From Lepiota brunneoincarnata (lineage: Eukaryota > Basidiomycota > Agaricomycetes > Agaricales > Agaricaceae): a stretch of DNA of 64,000 nucleotides. The stretch's first letter is position 1. The number at the start of each line of letters is the position of its first letter. The notes beneath the pieces were generated by a model, which did not search any database, was not told the origin of the DNA, and was given only the letters and a program-made list of their open reading frames with translations. The stretch is from contig JAEBUN010000008.1 of assembly GCA_023014365.1 (NCBI GenBank), forward strand, positions 1,488,001 to 1,552,000, given 5' to 3'. Of the stretch, positions 1 to 11,441 are shown one piece after another. A program made the translations under genes and the position numbers.

Positions 1-1
1 T

Positions 2-1263
2 AGCGCTGGTCATAATGCGATATTATCCATGGTGGACCACAGCCTTACGAAGGGGGTAATTTTCATCCCAACGTCAGATTGATCAAACGCCGACGACATT
101 GGACAACTATTAATAGAAAAAGTCTTCACCAGATTCGGATTACCTGATAAAATCATATCAGATCGAGATCCCAGATTCACCGCCAACTCCCTCCGACAAC
201 TAGCCAAATGTCTAAACATCCAACAGGCATTCTCAACTGCATACCATCCCCAGACAGATGGTTCCACTGAACAATACAATCAGGAAATCGAGACCTACCT
301 TGCCATATACTGCACCAGGATTCCCCTTGACTGGTCAGAAACCCTCCCTATTGCTGAGTTCACACACAACTCCAAAATACATGCCTCAAGGCAGAAATCT
401 CCATTTGAACTAATCATGGGATACAACCCTCCACCAATACCCACAGTAATGGAAACATCAAACTTTCCATCAGTAGATGAATGCATCAGACTTCTTGATG
501 CACCAGAAACCCCCTTGACTGGTCAGAAACCCTCCCTATTGCCAAGTTCACACACAACTCCAAAATACATGCCTCAAGGCAGAAATCCTCATTCGAATTA
601 ATCATGGGATACAATCCTCTGCCAATACCCACGGTAATGGAAACATCGAACTTTCCATCAGTAGATGAACGTATCAGACTCCTTGATAACACCAGAAAAG
701 AAGCACACATGGCACATCAACTCTCCACCAATATCATGAAACAAAGAACCAGAAGAACTGTCAAACCCCTTGAAACACATCAAAAAGTATGGCTAGAAGC
801 CAAGAACCTCAAACTTCCCTTCATCTCCAACAAAATATCCCCAAAAAGACTAGGACCCTTCCTTATCTCAGAAGTCTTATCGCCACTCACATACAAACTA
901 AAACTCCTGATCAAATGGAAGATACATCCAGTATTCCACAGAAACCTTCTAACCCCATATACCAAAACAGAAGCATACAGATCTTACCTGACTCCACCAC
1001 CACCAGACATCATCAATGAAGAAGAAGAATACGAGATAGAAGCTATTCTTAATCACCACCGATATCATGGAAAACTCCAATACTATGTCAAATGGAAAGG
1101 ATTCTCTCACACGGAGAATGAATGGATTGCCGATGAAACACTCTGCACAAATGCCGAAGAATACTTAACCAAGTATAAAGAAGCTCATGGAATTCTCCAG
1201 AAAGAACAAGAACCCACCAGAACCTACCAAAGACAACTCCGCTCCCACACCAAACTCACTTAA
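2..1263 (+). pseudogene. Gypsy integrase core plus C-terminal chromodomain (broken)
   Basis: Reading from base 2, the frame shows the second half of a retroviral-type integrase core: an aspartate in SDRDPRF, then AYHPQTDGSTEQ and a glutamate in the DD-E pattern. A TGA at 80-82 interrupts it. Near 513 a 188-bp tandem copy of 325-512 shifts the frame. The rest reads from 604 to the stop at 1263. The C-terminal third (about 1024-1190) is a chromodomain with the hallmark YYVKWKGF and a tryptophan in ENEWIAD, which in chromoviruses reads histone methylation to target integration. The integrase would insert cDNA into chromatin. Both the stop and the frameshift make this copy non-functional. Confidence 0.9.
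325..700 (+). repeat. 188-bp imperfect tandem duplication inside the integrase
   Basis: The stretch starting near 325 is repeated from about 513 with few changes. The two copies join at the shared short string gcaccag, which suggests slippage or microhomology-mediated duplication. 188 is not a multiple of three, so the duplication moves the integrase from the frame of base 2 into the frame used from 604. Confidence 0.85.
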
Positions 1264-2400
1264 AAAGATGCCCATGAACCTTGACCTCACTTGCCCCCAA
1301 ACCACTCCCCCTTTCTCAACAACACCCTCACCAACTTCCTCATCATCCTCCATCATCATCATCAATGATACAAGCATTGAACATACTACACTTCAAACAA
1401 CTCCCATTCTGGCCCCGTCTCCCTACACCCCCTCTCACACCTTCACCACCGCATACACCTCTCTCAGAGATGAGATCCCCAACCCTAACGCCACCCCAGA
1501 ACCAACAGCTGCCCCAGCTGCCTCCCTTAGATACCATACAGCTGGAGTACAACCACATGGACCAGATCACCCTTCTGATGGAGATCTGCACAAGGCTACC
1601 ACTGACGGAGCCTTTACAACTAAATTGGAACACACTTCAATTTCAGAATACAACCGACAGCTCTGGTACGACTATACCCACCACATACAACAGACTAAGG
1701 CTCTTACTACTGCGTACAATATGCAACATGCCTGGGCAGAATCACTCAAGTGACTTCTCTGCTCAAGATTGAGCCTCATGTCCGAGGTGTTGAAGAACCT
1801 ACCCAAATGAAATAAGGTACATACCCCGCAGCCCCTCACCACAGCCATCCCCACCACTACCACAATGACCACTGCTGCAATCATCACCACTGTCCCCAAC
1901 AAGGGAACAAAGCCCACCAGTGTCAGAAATCCCTTCAGACTTCTCACCCCCACCAAGAACACCACTCACACCATCACCAATAACAACATCCCAATTCAGA
2001 ACTCCCCCAACCCTGTTCACTCATGAACCAACCCCCGAATCACCGACAGATTGGTCTGCATCCAATGCAGACATACAGGACACTGGGCCATGGATTGCCC
2101 CCAATTTGCCTGTCTTGGATGCAAGCAATATGCTCCAGGGCACTACTCATATGACTGCATCAAGTATAGATGCCCCCACTGTGCCGTCTTCCAACCATGC
2201 CATAAACGGACCAAGTGTCCAAACCGAAAGACTCGACACACCCCCTACTCCCAAACTTCAGCAACCCATCCCACAACAACTTCCATCACTCCTAATCAAT
2301 ACATCGACCTCACTAACAATGACTACTATGAGGAATGTTACGACAAAACCCAACTACCCCACCAGAAGAAAGAATAGAGAGTCCTCACTTTAGACAACTC
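1187..2400 (+). pseudogene. ORF downstream of pol with CCHC-type zinc knuckles (broken)
   Basis: After the chromodomain ORF ends there is about 1.2 kb of Pro/Thr/Ser-rich coding-like sequence in shifting frames. A compact cysteine-rich block follows at about 2057-2220. It begins CIQCRHTGHWAMDC, a C-x2-C-x4-H-x4-C knuckle, and continues with a second and third Cys/His cluster (CLGC...GHYSYDC, then CPHC). An upstream segment (about 1640-1750) looks like an amphipathic Gln-rich helix. A nucleic-acid-binding, gag-like accessory protein encoded after pol is a reasonable guess. I do not recognise a named family. At least one frameshift separates the N-terminal part from the knuckle part. Confidence 0.5.
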
Positions 2401-2591
2401 CTATACAACATTTTCTATCCAGGACAACCCCCTTCCCCAGAAACTGCTGCTGTACTCAATCTCCACAGAACTCCTACCCCCACCTTTTCTCCCATCATTC
2501 CCCCTCAACCAGATTCCACCAACCAACCACAGATCGAATACTACAAACCAAATTACTTAGCTAAATACCCAGAAGAAGGAAACTAACAAGT

Positions 2592-3012
2592 TGTAATAGA
2601 AAACAACTCTAGAAATGGACCTACCTAATGTTATCAAAAGTCTTATCAGAAGGATGGTTATTTTTAGTTCACATTCCCATGTCACTATGAAACCATCAGT
2701 AGCATACATCAGAAGGACTATTGTTAGTACATGCCTCATGTTCCTTATCTCTGACTTGTAGTTACCCTGGTCCAAACTATTATAGTAGGAGTACAGCCAC
2801 ACTTAGATGTATATAAGGATACAGTATAATACCTTGTATCCTTATCTTAGTGTTATAAAGTTCTTGCCTCCTATACCTCTTTGCCATAACCAGCTGGACT
2901 TATAGTGCTCCATTGTCTCCAAGTCACGTTTAGTAGGACAGGACCAAGTCTGTATAGACATCCTGTATCAAACTCCATGCTACTCAAGAGTGAACCCCTA
3001 ACCTGGGTAACA
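2592..3012 (+). repeat. 3' LTR of the left gypsy element
   Basis: The sequence runs from TGTAATAG to GGGTAACA, the TG...CA form of an LTR, just after a short purine run (AGAAGGAA). A TATA-like string (tgtatataagg) lies near 2808. About 100 bp of its 3' end is closely matched by a second LTR fragment ending at 28052. The 5' edge is set only by the TG and the purine tract, so it could be off by some bases. Confidence 0.6.
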
Positions 3013-3659
3013 GCTAGCCAGCTTTTGGTATGTTCTCCAAGTTTTCTCTTGTTTCCTTACTGAAGGTTTTAAGATCTACCCCAGTATGTGCCACCTCATT
3101 CTTGGTGTCCTTCCTGTGCTGCTCGTAAGTTGGAGTGCGAGCCTCTGGGCAAGGGTAAGAAGTGTCACAGCTGTGACCTCTATAATTACCCCTGTACCTT
3201 TGCAGACCATCCACAAGTCTTGGCTGGCATTGCGAACGCCCTAGCCATGTCCCCACTGACCAGTGAATACCGTAAGTTTCTCTGTTCACTATTTTTCTCT
3301 TTTCTTATTCTCTTTATTTTCTAGATCTGGCTGCTTTCATGCATGTTGTGTCCTCCAGCTTGGTCAGCCTGGAGGCAAACTGCGTTGCTTATGAGGCCTT
3401 GGCATTTCACCACTGTCAGGTGGTTTATCAGTTTGTCCAGGAAATGCAAGCTACCAGGATGGCCTTGGAAAGTAACAACATGGCGTTCATTGAGATGGGG
3501 ATGGCCAACTCCATTGAAGACATTGAGGCGTTCTTTGAGTTCACCAACAACTTTCCAGAAGTCCCAACATATGAAGAATTTGAGGAGCTCAAATCACTTC
3601 TCTTCCTCACTTTCCTGATGACTCAGGATCCAGAGTCTATCTTGGAGGACTTAAACTAG
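2977..3659 (+). CDS. Spliced gene for a 190-aa protein with a Zn(II)2Cys6-like hexacysteine motif
   Basis: My model has exons 2977-3027, 3085-3271 and 3325-3659; both introns are GT-AG and the joined frame is open to TAG. Residues about 24-51 carry C-x2-C-x6-C-x8-C-x2-C-x6-C (start CPSC, then CHSC), the spacing of fungal Zn(II)2Cys6 DNA-binding clusters. The C-terminal half is acidic, helical-looking and rich in Glu/Phe, without a fungal transcription-factor middle domain, and the protein is far shorter than usual factors. The only ATG that opens the frame (2977) lies inside the preceding LTR. Without that exon the frame has no ATG before 3337. It may be a transposon-carried gene or a small DNA-binding host protein. 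The function is unknown. Confidence 0.6.
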
Positions 3660-4270
3660 CTGCTCCCCTTTTATACTTTTACCTCTTGAATGTAACATCC
3701 TATTTTGTCCTGTAGATACATTCACAATTAAAGATTCTTGTCTCTTGGTCTCTTTCTGAGTTAAGCTTGAGGCCTTTCTGAAGACCCTGAGCTAAGCTAA
3801 GGTTTCCAGCCACTTATACACTCATCAGATATTTCTCTGATACTTCTGCGATGCCTATTGACCCCTCAACGCGCTGTGATCTGCAACACGTAGTGATCTG
3901 CAACGTGTAGCAACCCAGCTCATCCGCTCCGGTTTACTTACAAGCCCAAACCAGCCTGTCCACAATGTTTGAAAAAGCTCTTCGTGAAAAAGCTTGTGTC
4001 AAACTGTCAAACTGAAGTGCCCCTTGGGACCCAACTCCCCCCTAGCCAATTGAAATCAGCGCCCTCACCGTTCCATCAGAATCCCTGTGCACACTGATAA
4101 CTGCAAGACCCTGGTGACATGTTACCTAATAAGGCAACTGTGGTTCAGCAAGTCTGTTGAAGGCTGGCTACTCAAGATTACAGGTTTCCTAGGCCTCTCA
4201 CTGCCAACAGCCTTTCCTTATAAAAGCGAGGGAGCAATGTCTCATTCTAGCAGACACCCTTCACAAGAAA
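3660..4270. other. Spacer between the two unknown spliced genes
   Basis: About 610 bp without a supported gene. It would hold the 3' end of the upstream gene and the promoter of the next one. A TATA-like cttataaaagc sits at 4214-4224, about 50 bp before the ATG at 4271, which suits a core promoter. Confidence 0.5.
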
Positions 4271-5617
4271 ATGGCTTCTTCTATCCCCCATCTCCAGGTC
4301 AAGCTTGATGATCTCATCAGCAATGCCAAAGGTCATCTTCAGCACCTGCAAAATGGCCAAGTTGCTCATCCCCTTGTCAAGAAAGCTCTCCTTGCATTCG
4401 ATGCCCCTGGGGTATGTCTACTCATTCCATGCTTCTCTCACCATTTCTAAATCATTTCTAGTCTGCTTATATTGAAGTGTTATTGGAGGATAATGAGGCT
4501 ATCAAGCTTCATGTCAACCAGGACTACATCTTCCATATCCACAAGCTCTACGAAATTTACCAAAACAACTACCATTTGTCTTATGAGATGCCCGCAATCT
4601 ATAAAGCACTCTCTGAATGCTGTAGCTGCATTAATTGTGTTCATTCTGAAGAATCCCACAAATCCAGGACCAAAGAGGCTCAGAACCCATCACCTATGAC
4701 TGGCTCTACTTCCTCCAACATTGCTGAAGGCTCTGCTGTCCCCAAATGTGTAAGCTTAGCGTTCTTTTGGCTCCAATTGTCTTCTCATGTATAAGCTTAG
4801 CCTTGCAAAGGTTGCAAGGCCCCTGTCTCTGCTGCTGTTGTGGTAGACACCAATCCCAAGCCTGCAGAGAGTATGAACAGTGCCTCCAACTCCCAAGCAA
4901 CTGGTGCTGACATGGTAATCTAGCTGCTTCTCAACCTATAACATTGGCTGAGATCATCGGTTGCCTTCAGGACATGATGGTCAATGAGGAGGTTTCTCAA
5001 GCTATCGTTGAAGAGGTTCATGTAGTTTTGCCTTATCGCAAGCGTTGTTTGTCTACCTCTGACATGGTGTGCCAGCTCCACTCCCCCTAACCACTGATTC
5101 TGACTTCCTCCCTCTTTAGGAGACTGTCAAAAAGTCCTCATCGTCTAAAGGCACCATCCGTCTTCTTCCCTATTGTCAAGTTCCCAATATGAACACTAAA
5201 CACTGCTATTATGCCCGGGCTGAACAGATTCTAGCCAAAGCCAATACCAATACTGTCAAGCGTGCCTGTACCAAGTTTACTTCTGATGAGTGCACCTTTG
5301 CAGGCTTATCTGGTGGGCAATTTCTCACTTCTATTCACTAAGCTTAACGGTTCGGACACTTATCCTGGGCAGCTTGTTTGCTCCAGGAACTTCAAAACCT
5401 CCTGTCTTACTCTTGCGATAAGTATGAGTCCAAATCTTGTGGTGACAATGCTCAGTCAGTCAAATGTGACCTTAATTCGCTCAGCCAGGACTTCATTGAG
5501 GCTATTCCCTCGCTCGAAGCCAACTTGAAGAGGTTCCAATTCCTCTTTCAAGAGTGCATCCATCTCAAAAGCCTTTTGTGCAACCTTTCCGACTTGGACA
5601 AGTCCTCCCCTGCTTAA
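4271..5617 (+). CDS. Six-exon gene for a 358-aa protein of unknown function, cysteine-rich in the middle
   Basis: My model has exons 4271-4411, 4462-4749, 4801-4914, 4971-5066, 5120-5312 and 5373-5617. All five introns (48-60 nt) are GT-AG and the total of 1077 nt stays in frame to TAA. The start ATG is about 50 bp after a TATA-like string. The N-terminal third is helical and charged. Residues about 110-150 hold paired cysteines (CCSC, then after a Ser/Thr-rich stretch KCPCKGC), a possible metal site. The C-terminal 80 residues look like an amphipathic coiled coil. I do not recognise the family. Five clean introns in a continuous frame argue for a gene that was recently under selection, unlike the decayed retroelements around it. 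The second intron begins and ends with the same TAAGCTTAGC string, and the stop codon lies in another copy of TAAGCTTA. Confidence 0.6.
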
Positions 5618-5739
5618 GCTTAATGCTTTTACAGTCCCCAGGATAGTTTTCCTTCAATAAGTAGATAGTTCTGTCCACAATATCAGGTTTTTTCTATCCC
5701 TCCAACTCTTCTGGCTCCCATCTGTCACTAGGCTCATCC

Positions 5740-7409
5740 TCAGTAGTCTCCTCCAGGCTCTTCAGTCCCTCTGGCAACAGATCTAACAACTCTTGTAACT
5801 CCGGCAGGCAACAGCATATGTTTTTTGGCTAAGTAGGGAATTACTCTGAATGCTGCCACTTTATTCTGCCATACAGAACCATCCAACTCTGCCAGGATAT
5901 AAGATCCTCCCTTTGATCTAGATATGACCACCATGGGTCCTAGATACCTGGGTTTCATCTTCCTGTCTGCTGAGCTCTCTATAGCTGTATTTCTCACTAA
6001 TACTAAATCACCCAGGCTGAAGCAATAATCTTTTATCTTATGCGCTGCTTGTCGTTCCATCTCCCAAGCCTTGCTAAGCTTAGTGTCTGAAACATGCTAA
6101 CACACCTCCTCAACATGCTGAACATGCTTTGCCAAAGCCTGAGCTCGGTATCCTATCAACTTGGCCATGGTCAAGTACTTATTTGGTAGCTGTACTAGCC
6201 AAGTGGCCTCTTGGACATCCAGAGGTAGCATCAGGTGCGCTCTGGTTACCAAAAAGTATGGGGAACACCCTGTTCCTTTTCTAATGGTTAGCCGATCTGC
6301 CCACATAACAGTGCAGTAGGTGCCAATACCACTTTTTGACATCTCCATCTGTAGCTTTGTACAACATTTGCCACACATCCCAGTGGGGTCTCTCAATAAT
6401 CCCATTCACTTTGGAATTATAAGGAGATATCATTACTCCCTTTATCCCATATTTTTCTTTCAGCCATCAAACAGCTTTCTTAAATGGAGAACTGTTGTCC
6501 GTGACAATCTTCACTATACAGCCCCATCAGCAAATGATATCTTCAAATAACCACTGCACAATTGAACTAGCATTCTCTTTTCTCAAAGCTTTTGCCTCCA
6601 TCCAGGATAACAGTCCACATCTTCCATGCACAATATAACTACACCCATTAGAACTTGGTGTCATATGTAGCATGTCCACATGTAGTACTTGGAATATCAA
6701 TGGCATGGGCATTACTATTGGCAGGCATCTTGATGATCACCTTTTTCCATTGCTGGCATAGATGGCACAATTGCACATACCAAGCTACATCTCCTTCAAC
6801 TTCTGGCCACCAGAACCTCTGCATTATAAGCTTAGTGGTTGCGTATATTCCCCTGTGTCCTAGGAAGTTGTGGCTGGCTCGCAACATATACATATGCTGC
6901 TCCTTATCCACTACTAGCTGATGTTGACTGCTAGGACTTGTCCTATACAGTCTCCCCTCTTCATCCAAGAAGAAACACTCCACCATATACTTAAGCTTAT
7001 GCAGATCCGGCTCATCCAAGCCTTCAGCTGCACTACTGCCCCCTGTTTTCAGGAATTCCCTGACTTTGGGTATTCTTCCATCTTGTATTTGCGCTGTATC
7101 TGTCCTATGCAATTCATCATACACTTCCTCTATCTTGGTCAACTTTTCCTCTTCGAAATCTGGCACTAGCCTGACATCTGTCATTAAGCTTAGTACTTGT
7201 TGGTGGTTTTCTGGGCATGCTGGGTCTTCTATAACCCTAAGCTTAGCCTGTTGTTCATCCAAGTACTCTTCCCAAGCTTGATCCAGCTCATACTCAAAAT
7301 CATACACATCATGCACCAGACCCTGGTTGAAGCCAGAGCGACTGTCGATCTCATCACAGAAGGCTTCCAAGGGTAACAGATCTGCAGCCCCTAGATCTTC
7401 TTTGATCAA
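5740..7409 (-). pseudogene. Gypsy element 1: integrase region
   Basis: From 7409 downward comes an acidic linker and then the H2C2 integrase zinc finger (HRGIYATT...CHLCQQW). The core follows in fragments: an aspartate in VLHVDMLHM near 6690, a second aspartate in the TDNSSPF-type block near 6500 and a glutamate in the GIIERPHWD block near 6390. The 6060-5740 part resembles the C-terminal module that follows integrase cores ([11 protein letters not shown]). The pieces lie in several frames with intervening stops, so no active integrase can be made. Confidence 0.8.
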
Positions 7410-7481
7410 CTCGAACTCCTCTCCCTTGTCCTTGGATCTGTTGTTGAAACAACAGGCTGTCTCATCACCGGGATAGTAACG

Positions 7482-9057
7482 TCATCTGGACAGTCCATCC
7501 AGCCCAAATGTCTTCCCTTCTTTGTGTACTAGCGTGAAGTGGAACAATCTAATGAAGTCCACCCAACAGTTTACAGTAGCATTCAGGAGTTTTCCTGGGT
7601 TGTTTAACATCCCAAAGAGAAACTTCACATCTGTTTCCACTACTAGATTTCTCGATCCCCACAATAAATATTTCTCCTGTTCCAGCACCATTCTTAAGCC
7701 ACATAGCTCTCGCTTGGGCTGAGAATACCTCTGCTGTCTCTCGTCCAATAATATTGACCCAAACTTCGCATAATGTATAAGCTTAGCATCTTCTACATCT
7801 CTCTGATATATATAGTATCCCACCACCCTCCATGAGGTATCCATGGCTACTACTATGGGTTGTTTACTTGGAAATTCAGGGTTCCTGGTCAGGAAACAGT
7901 GCTGAATCGCATCTTTCAGCTCTTGCTGCGCTTTCCATTTGTTTTCTCCCCATTCAAACTCTTGTCCCTTCTTAAGCTTTTTGTATAGAGGTGCAGCAAT
8001 GGCTATGAACTTTGGGATATGATTCCTGTAGCGCATAGCTGTTCCTAGAAAACCCCTTAGCTCTGAGACATTCTCACACTCCCCCCATCTTAAAATTTTT
8101 CTGATGGTGTCTGTGGCAGGCAACCATCCTTTATAGGAGCATTCAAAACCCACTATGGTGATTTTATCAGTGCAGATAGTTGTCTTAGGCCCAGAGAAGG
8201 TTCCCCCTATGTATTTCATCCTCTGTAGAATCCTATTGACTGTCTGCATGTGTTCCCATACAAATCATCAGATGCCTGGGTTCTTTTTCAACATCTCTTC
8301 AGTGCCATCTGGCAGCTCGTATCTGGTTTTCGGTCCTCTGATAGGTACATCATCTATGTATGGCATCATGTGTTCTGGTATCTCACTGGCTAGGATTGCT
8401 GTTACATCCTCGTGAAATATAGGCACTGAATTGGTCCATCCCATAGGTAGCGTCACTAAGCATAGCGCTCCAAAAGGCATCTGGAACATTGTTAAGTCCC
8501 AAGATGACTCAGCTAACAATTGCTCATCATATCCAACATACAGATCCAGGATGCCTCCACAAGCCCTGCCTGCAAAGTGCATTGCCAAATCTTCCATTGC
8601 TGGTGGCAGCCCTGAATGCACTATTGTTACTCTGTTCAGCAGTTCCAAGCTGTGTACCTAGTCTCAAACTTTTTCCATCTTTCTTTACCACACAGAACCA
8701 TCTGGATCTATAGGATGAGTTTGACAGCTTGTATACACCAGCACTAATCTTTCTTTTTATAATGGCACAGACTTCATCATAGATTGCTGGTGGAATTGGA
8801 ATGGGCTTTTCAACCCACAGAGTATGTTCTACTGTCGGTATCTCGATCAGTGGGAAGAAATCTTCCCTAAAACATCCCTTTTCCTCATCTGTCCAGGTGA
8901 ATGCCTTCTCTTGAAGCATCATGATGTGGTGCATCAGCTTTCTTTCCTTTGGCCACAAGAAATCCCCTGCATGGGCTTCATCCAGCTTAAGCTTACACTC
9001 CTCAGTATATCTGCCTGTTGGGACAAACTCTGGAGGATGCATGCTAAGCTCAGGCAT
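7482..9057 (-). pseudogene. Gypsy element 1: reverse transcriptase and RNase H
   Basis: The N-terminal RT part (9057-8650) ends in WFCVVKKDGKSLRL. A one-base frameshift near 8650 moves the RT palm into the next frame, where the catalytic box reads MPYIDDVPI, so both active-site aspartates survive. After another break near 8260 the connection and RNase H region (8249-7482) reads cleanly, with GFLGTAMRYRNHIP, an aspartate in VVAMDTSWRVVG and LDGLSR at the end. In the element this enzyme would copy the RNA genome into cDNA. The frameshifts make the copy inactive. Confidence 0.88.
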
Positions 9058-9625
9058 TTCTGCCAGCAGGTCCCCTTTTATTTCTCATTTTATCATGAAT
9101 CTCTCTGGTAAATCACCCAACACTAGCCTCACTTTTAAGGCTACTGGTTTATATTTCTTCCCAGCCAGGCATTGTACCGTATCTTCATCATCTTCTTCAG
9201 TTTCAAAGACAGTTATTCTCTGGTCCTCAGGCGCCCTGTGCGTTGGCTATGCATCCTAGGCACAATAACACTATCACTTTATCTTCTTGTGGACAGTCCT
9301 CATCACGTATGACTCAGTCAATGAACATTAGCTGTAGCTCAGCCTCTGAGAAGCTTCCTTTCGCTAAGCTTACTGTTTGTGCAACAACAGGGCCCTTCTC
9401 ATCATCATAGTCTATTATACAAGCCACCTCTCCTTGTCCCTTAGTCAACTCATTGAGGTTTCTTGAAAATTTTGACTGTTTTCTCTAAGCTTAAGAGGAT
9501 TACACTCTCCTTGAGCATAAGTTGGCAACACAGCCCTTTCTCTGGTATTTGGGTCCAGTAATAACCAAGGTTTGCTTGCCACTGGTGCTATTCCTGACTT
9601 TGCTAGCAGTCATTACATCAAATGG

Positions 9626-11001
9626 TCATCCCAGCAGTACTCGATATGTGGGGTTGCAAACTATGTGAACTTGTAAATAGATTGTGACTCCCCCGCAGGT
9701 AAAGCCTACATTCTTTGCCAACCCACAAGTCTTTTCAACCTGCCCATTTGCACTCTGCAAATTAATTGTAGTGTCTGGGTCCCAAGAAACTTGACATGCA
9801 ATCGCCACTTCCTAACTCATGGATATGATCTGTGACCCACTATCTAGCAAGGCCTCTTCCTGCCAAATCCCATTTATCAGAGTTGGAACTACTCTCAATG
9901 GTTCACATTCCTTAGCAATAAACACTTGGCGTCTCCTGTCTCTTCTGGGAAGTGACTCCAAGTACTGCATGATGGGATCCTGAGCTACCCAGGCTTGGGT
10001 TGCTGAGCCTTCTTGGAGCACTGTATCATACTTCTGAGAACCATCTACCAACTCCATTATCATGACCTGTACTGGCCCACTATTAATTTCCATATGTTCT
10101 GTATCATCTTCCAAGGGCCCAACTCCTGCTATTAAGTTTTGATTTGTGGGTACCTGTTTTCTCATAATTTGCTCTCTATAAGTGTTCCTGTATAAAGGTG
10201 ACAATGCCAAGAGTTCTCCATGCGATACTGAGGCTTCTCGCTTCAATACCCTGCTGAGTACTTCCTCAACATCAACATTCCTCTCTATAGGGGCCTGGTG
10301 CTTATATGCAGGCTCCTTCTTGGATGATTCCATCCTTCTGACAGGCAGCAGTGGTACCTCAATGACTGGGCGCAGTGGTTTCACATTCCTATATGGTAAT
10401 TCCCCTGCTGCTGCATGTGTTGGTTTCTCCATTGTCTGCCCTATTTCCTCATTTTCTGATTCTTCTGATTGCTTGGAATCCGATGCGTCCTCAGGAGTCT
10501 GTCCTCTGGCAAAGGCAACCTTCTTCTTCAGAGCTGGCTCCTTCCTCAAACCCTTTAGAAACCCAACTCCAAGTTCCAAGTCTTTGCGCCACTCCTGGTG
10601 TCCAAATACTGGCTTGCTGAGGGCATACCATCCGTCAAACCACTAAGCTTAGCCTGTATCTGGGCCAATTGCTTGGCCAAAGACTGTATTTCGACATTAT
10701 CATCCTTTCTGGTCATAAGCTTAACCTTTGGGGCACTCCCAGCATGGATGGCAGCTGTTTCCAACATTTCCATGCACTGCTTCAGATGGCAGATTTCTTC
10801 TTCCACTGGTGACCTTTGGTTTTCTGACCTTGGGAATGCTTTCTGTGCAAACACTGCTGCTGCTGGCACTTGCGGTAACTCAGGCTCAACCTCCAGCAGT
10901 TCTGGTACCTGAATGAAGAGTTGTCCCTTTGTCACATAGTACTTTGCTACTTCCTCTTTAATAGGCCCTTCTCCTTGAGGGATACTTGAGCTGTCTCCCA
11001 T
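9626..11001 (-). pseudogene. Gypsy element 1: acidic linker and aspartic protease
   Basis: The minus strand shows a long Glu/Pro-rich segment (11001-10000) and then the retropepsin signature LLDSGSQIISM near 9840-9812. After a stop the protease continues at 9808-9626 with VHIVCNPTYRVLLG, the conserved second half of the fold in fungal gypsy proteases. The linker resembles the DUF4100-type region often found before the protease in basidiomycete gypsy polyproteins; that name is from memory. Stops and a frame change near 10579-10555 show decay. Confidence 0.75.
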
Positions 11002-11028
11002 ATATATTTTGTTCCCTTCAACTCTAAT

Positions 11029-11385
11029 TCAGCCGGCTTGTTTATCTGCCTCCATGTCTGGGCAGAATAACCAACTATGCCCCAATAACCAACAGTAGAA
11101 ACACTTGTGATCGGAAAGCGACCCTGCCAGCCCACTTCCAGTATTCCTCTGAGCATGATTATAGCCGGCATGATTATGTCCGTCCTTCGCCAAACTCTCT
11201 AAGTATGATTTTAAAGTATGCCCCTGGATATTCATGAGGTCATTAAGCTCAGCGAGACCGCCTGCCAGCTGCGAGACTTCATCCTGAAACTTCTGCTTTA
11301 AGCTTTGCAGCTCTCGCTTTACTACAGGGTCATAAGTCCCTGTTCCGGATGTTGCAGGTGGATGGCTCATCGATGCTGAGTTCAC
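11029..11385 (-). pseudogene. Gypsy element 1: 3' part of gag with zinc knuckle
   Basis: This piece carries a coiled-coil-like stretch and then CFYCWLLGHSWLFC, a C-x2-C-x4-H-x4-C nucleocapsid knuckle. It is the continuation of the gag that starts at 13816; the 1.3-kb repeat arm A lies between the two parts. The knuckle would bind the element RNA during packaging. Confidence 0.8.
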
Positions 11386-11441
11386 TGGCCTTGAATCCTG
11401 ATGAAGGGATCACATAAGTGTTTTGCCAATCAAAATTTCGA

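Larger units (their letters stand above)
1..3012 (+). mobile_element. 3' part of a Ty3/gypsy (chromovirus-type) retrotransposon, cut by the window edge
   Basis: The order integrase core, chromodomain, zinc-knuckle ORF, then LTR fits the right end of a gypsy element transcribed on the + strand. Gag, protease and RT lie outside the window if they survive. The copy is dead: there is an in-frame stop in the integrase (80-82), a frame-shifting 188-bp duplication, and broken downstream ORFs. The 3' LTR abuts a spliced gene that seems to start inside it. Confidence 0.85.

Noticed and set aside
1281..1772. A 163-codon Pro/Leu/Ser-rich frame overlapping another + strand frame
   Set aside because: The same DNA is open in two + strand frames because of its Pro/Thr-rich composition. 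I treated it as part of the broken post-pol ORF, not a separate gene.
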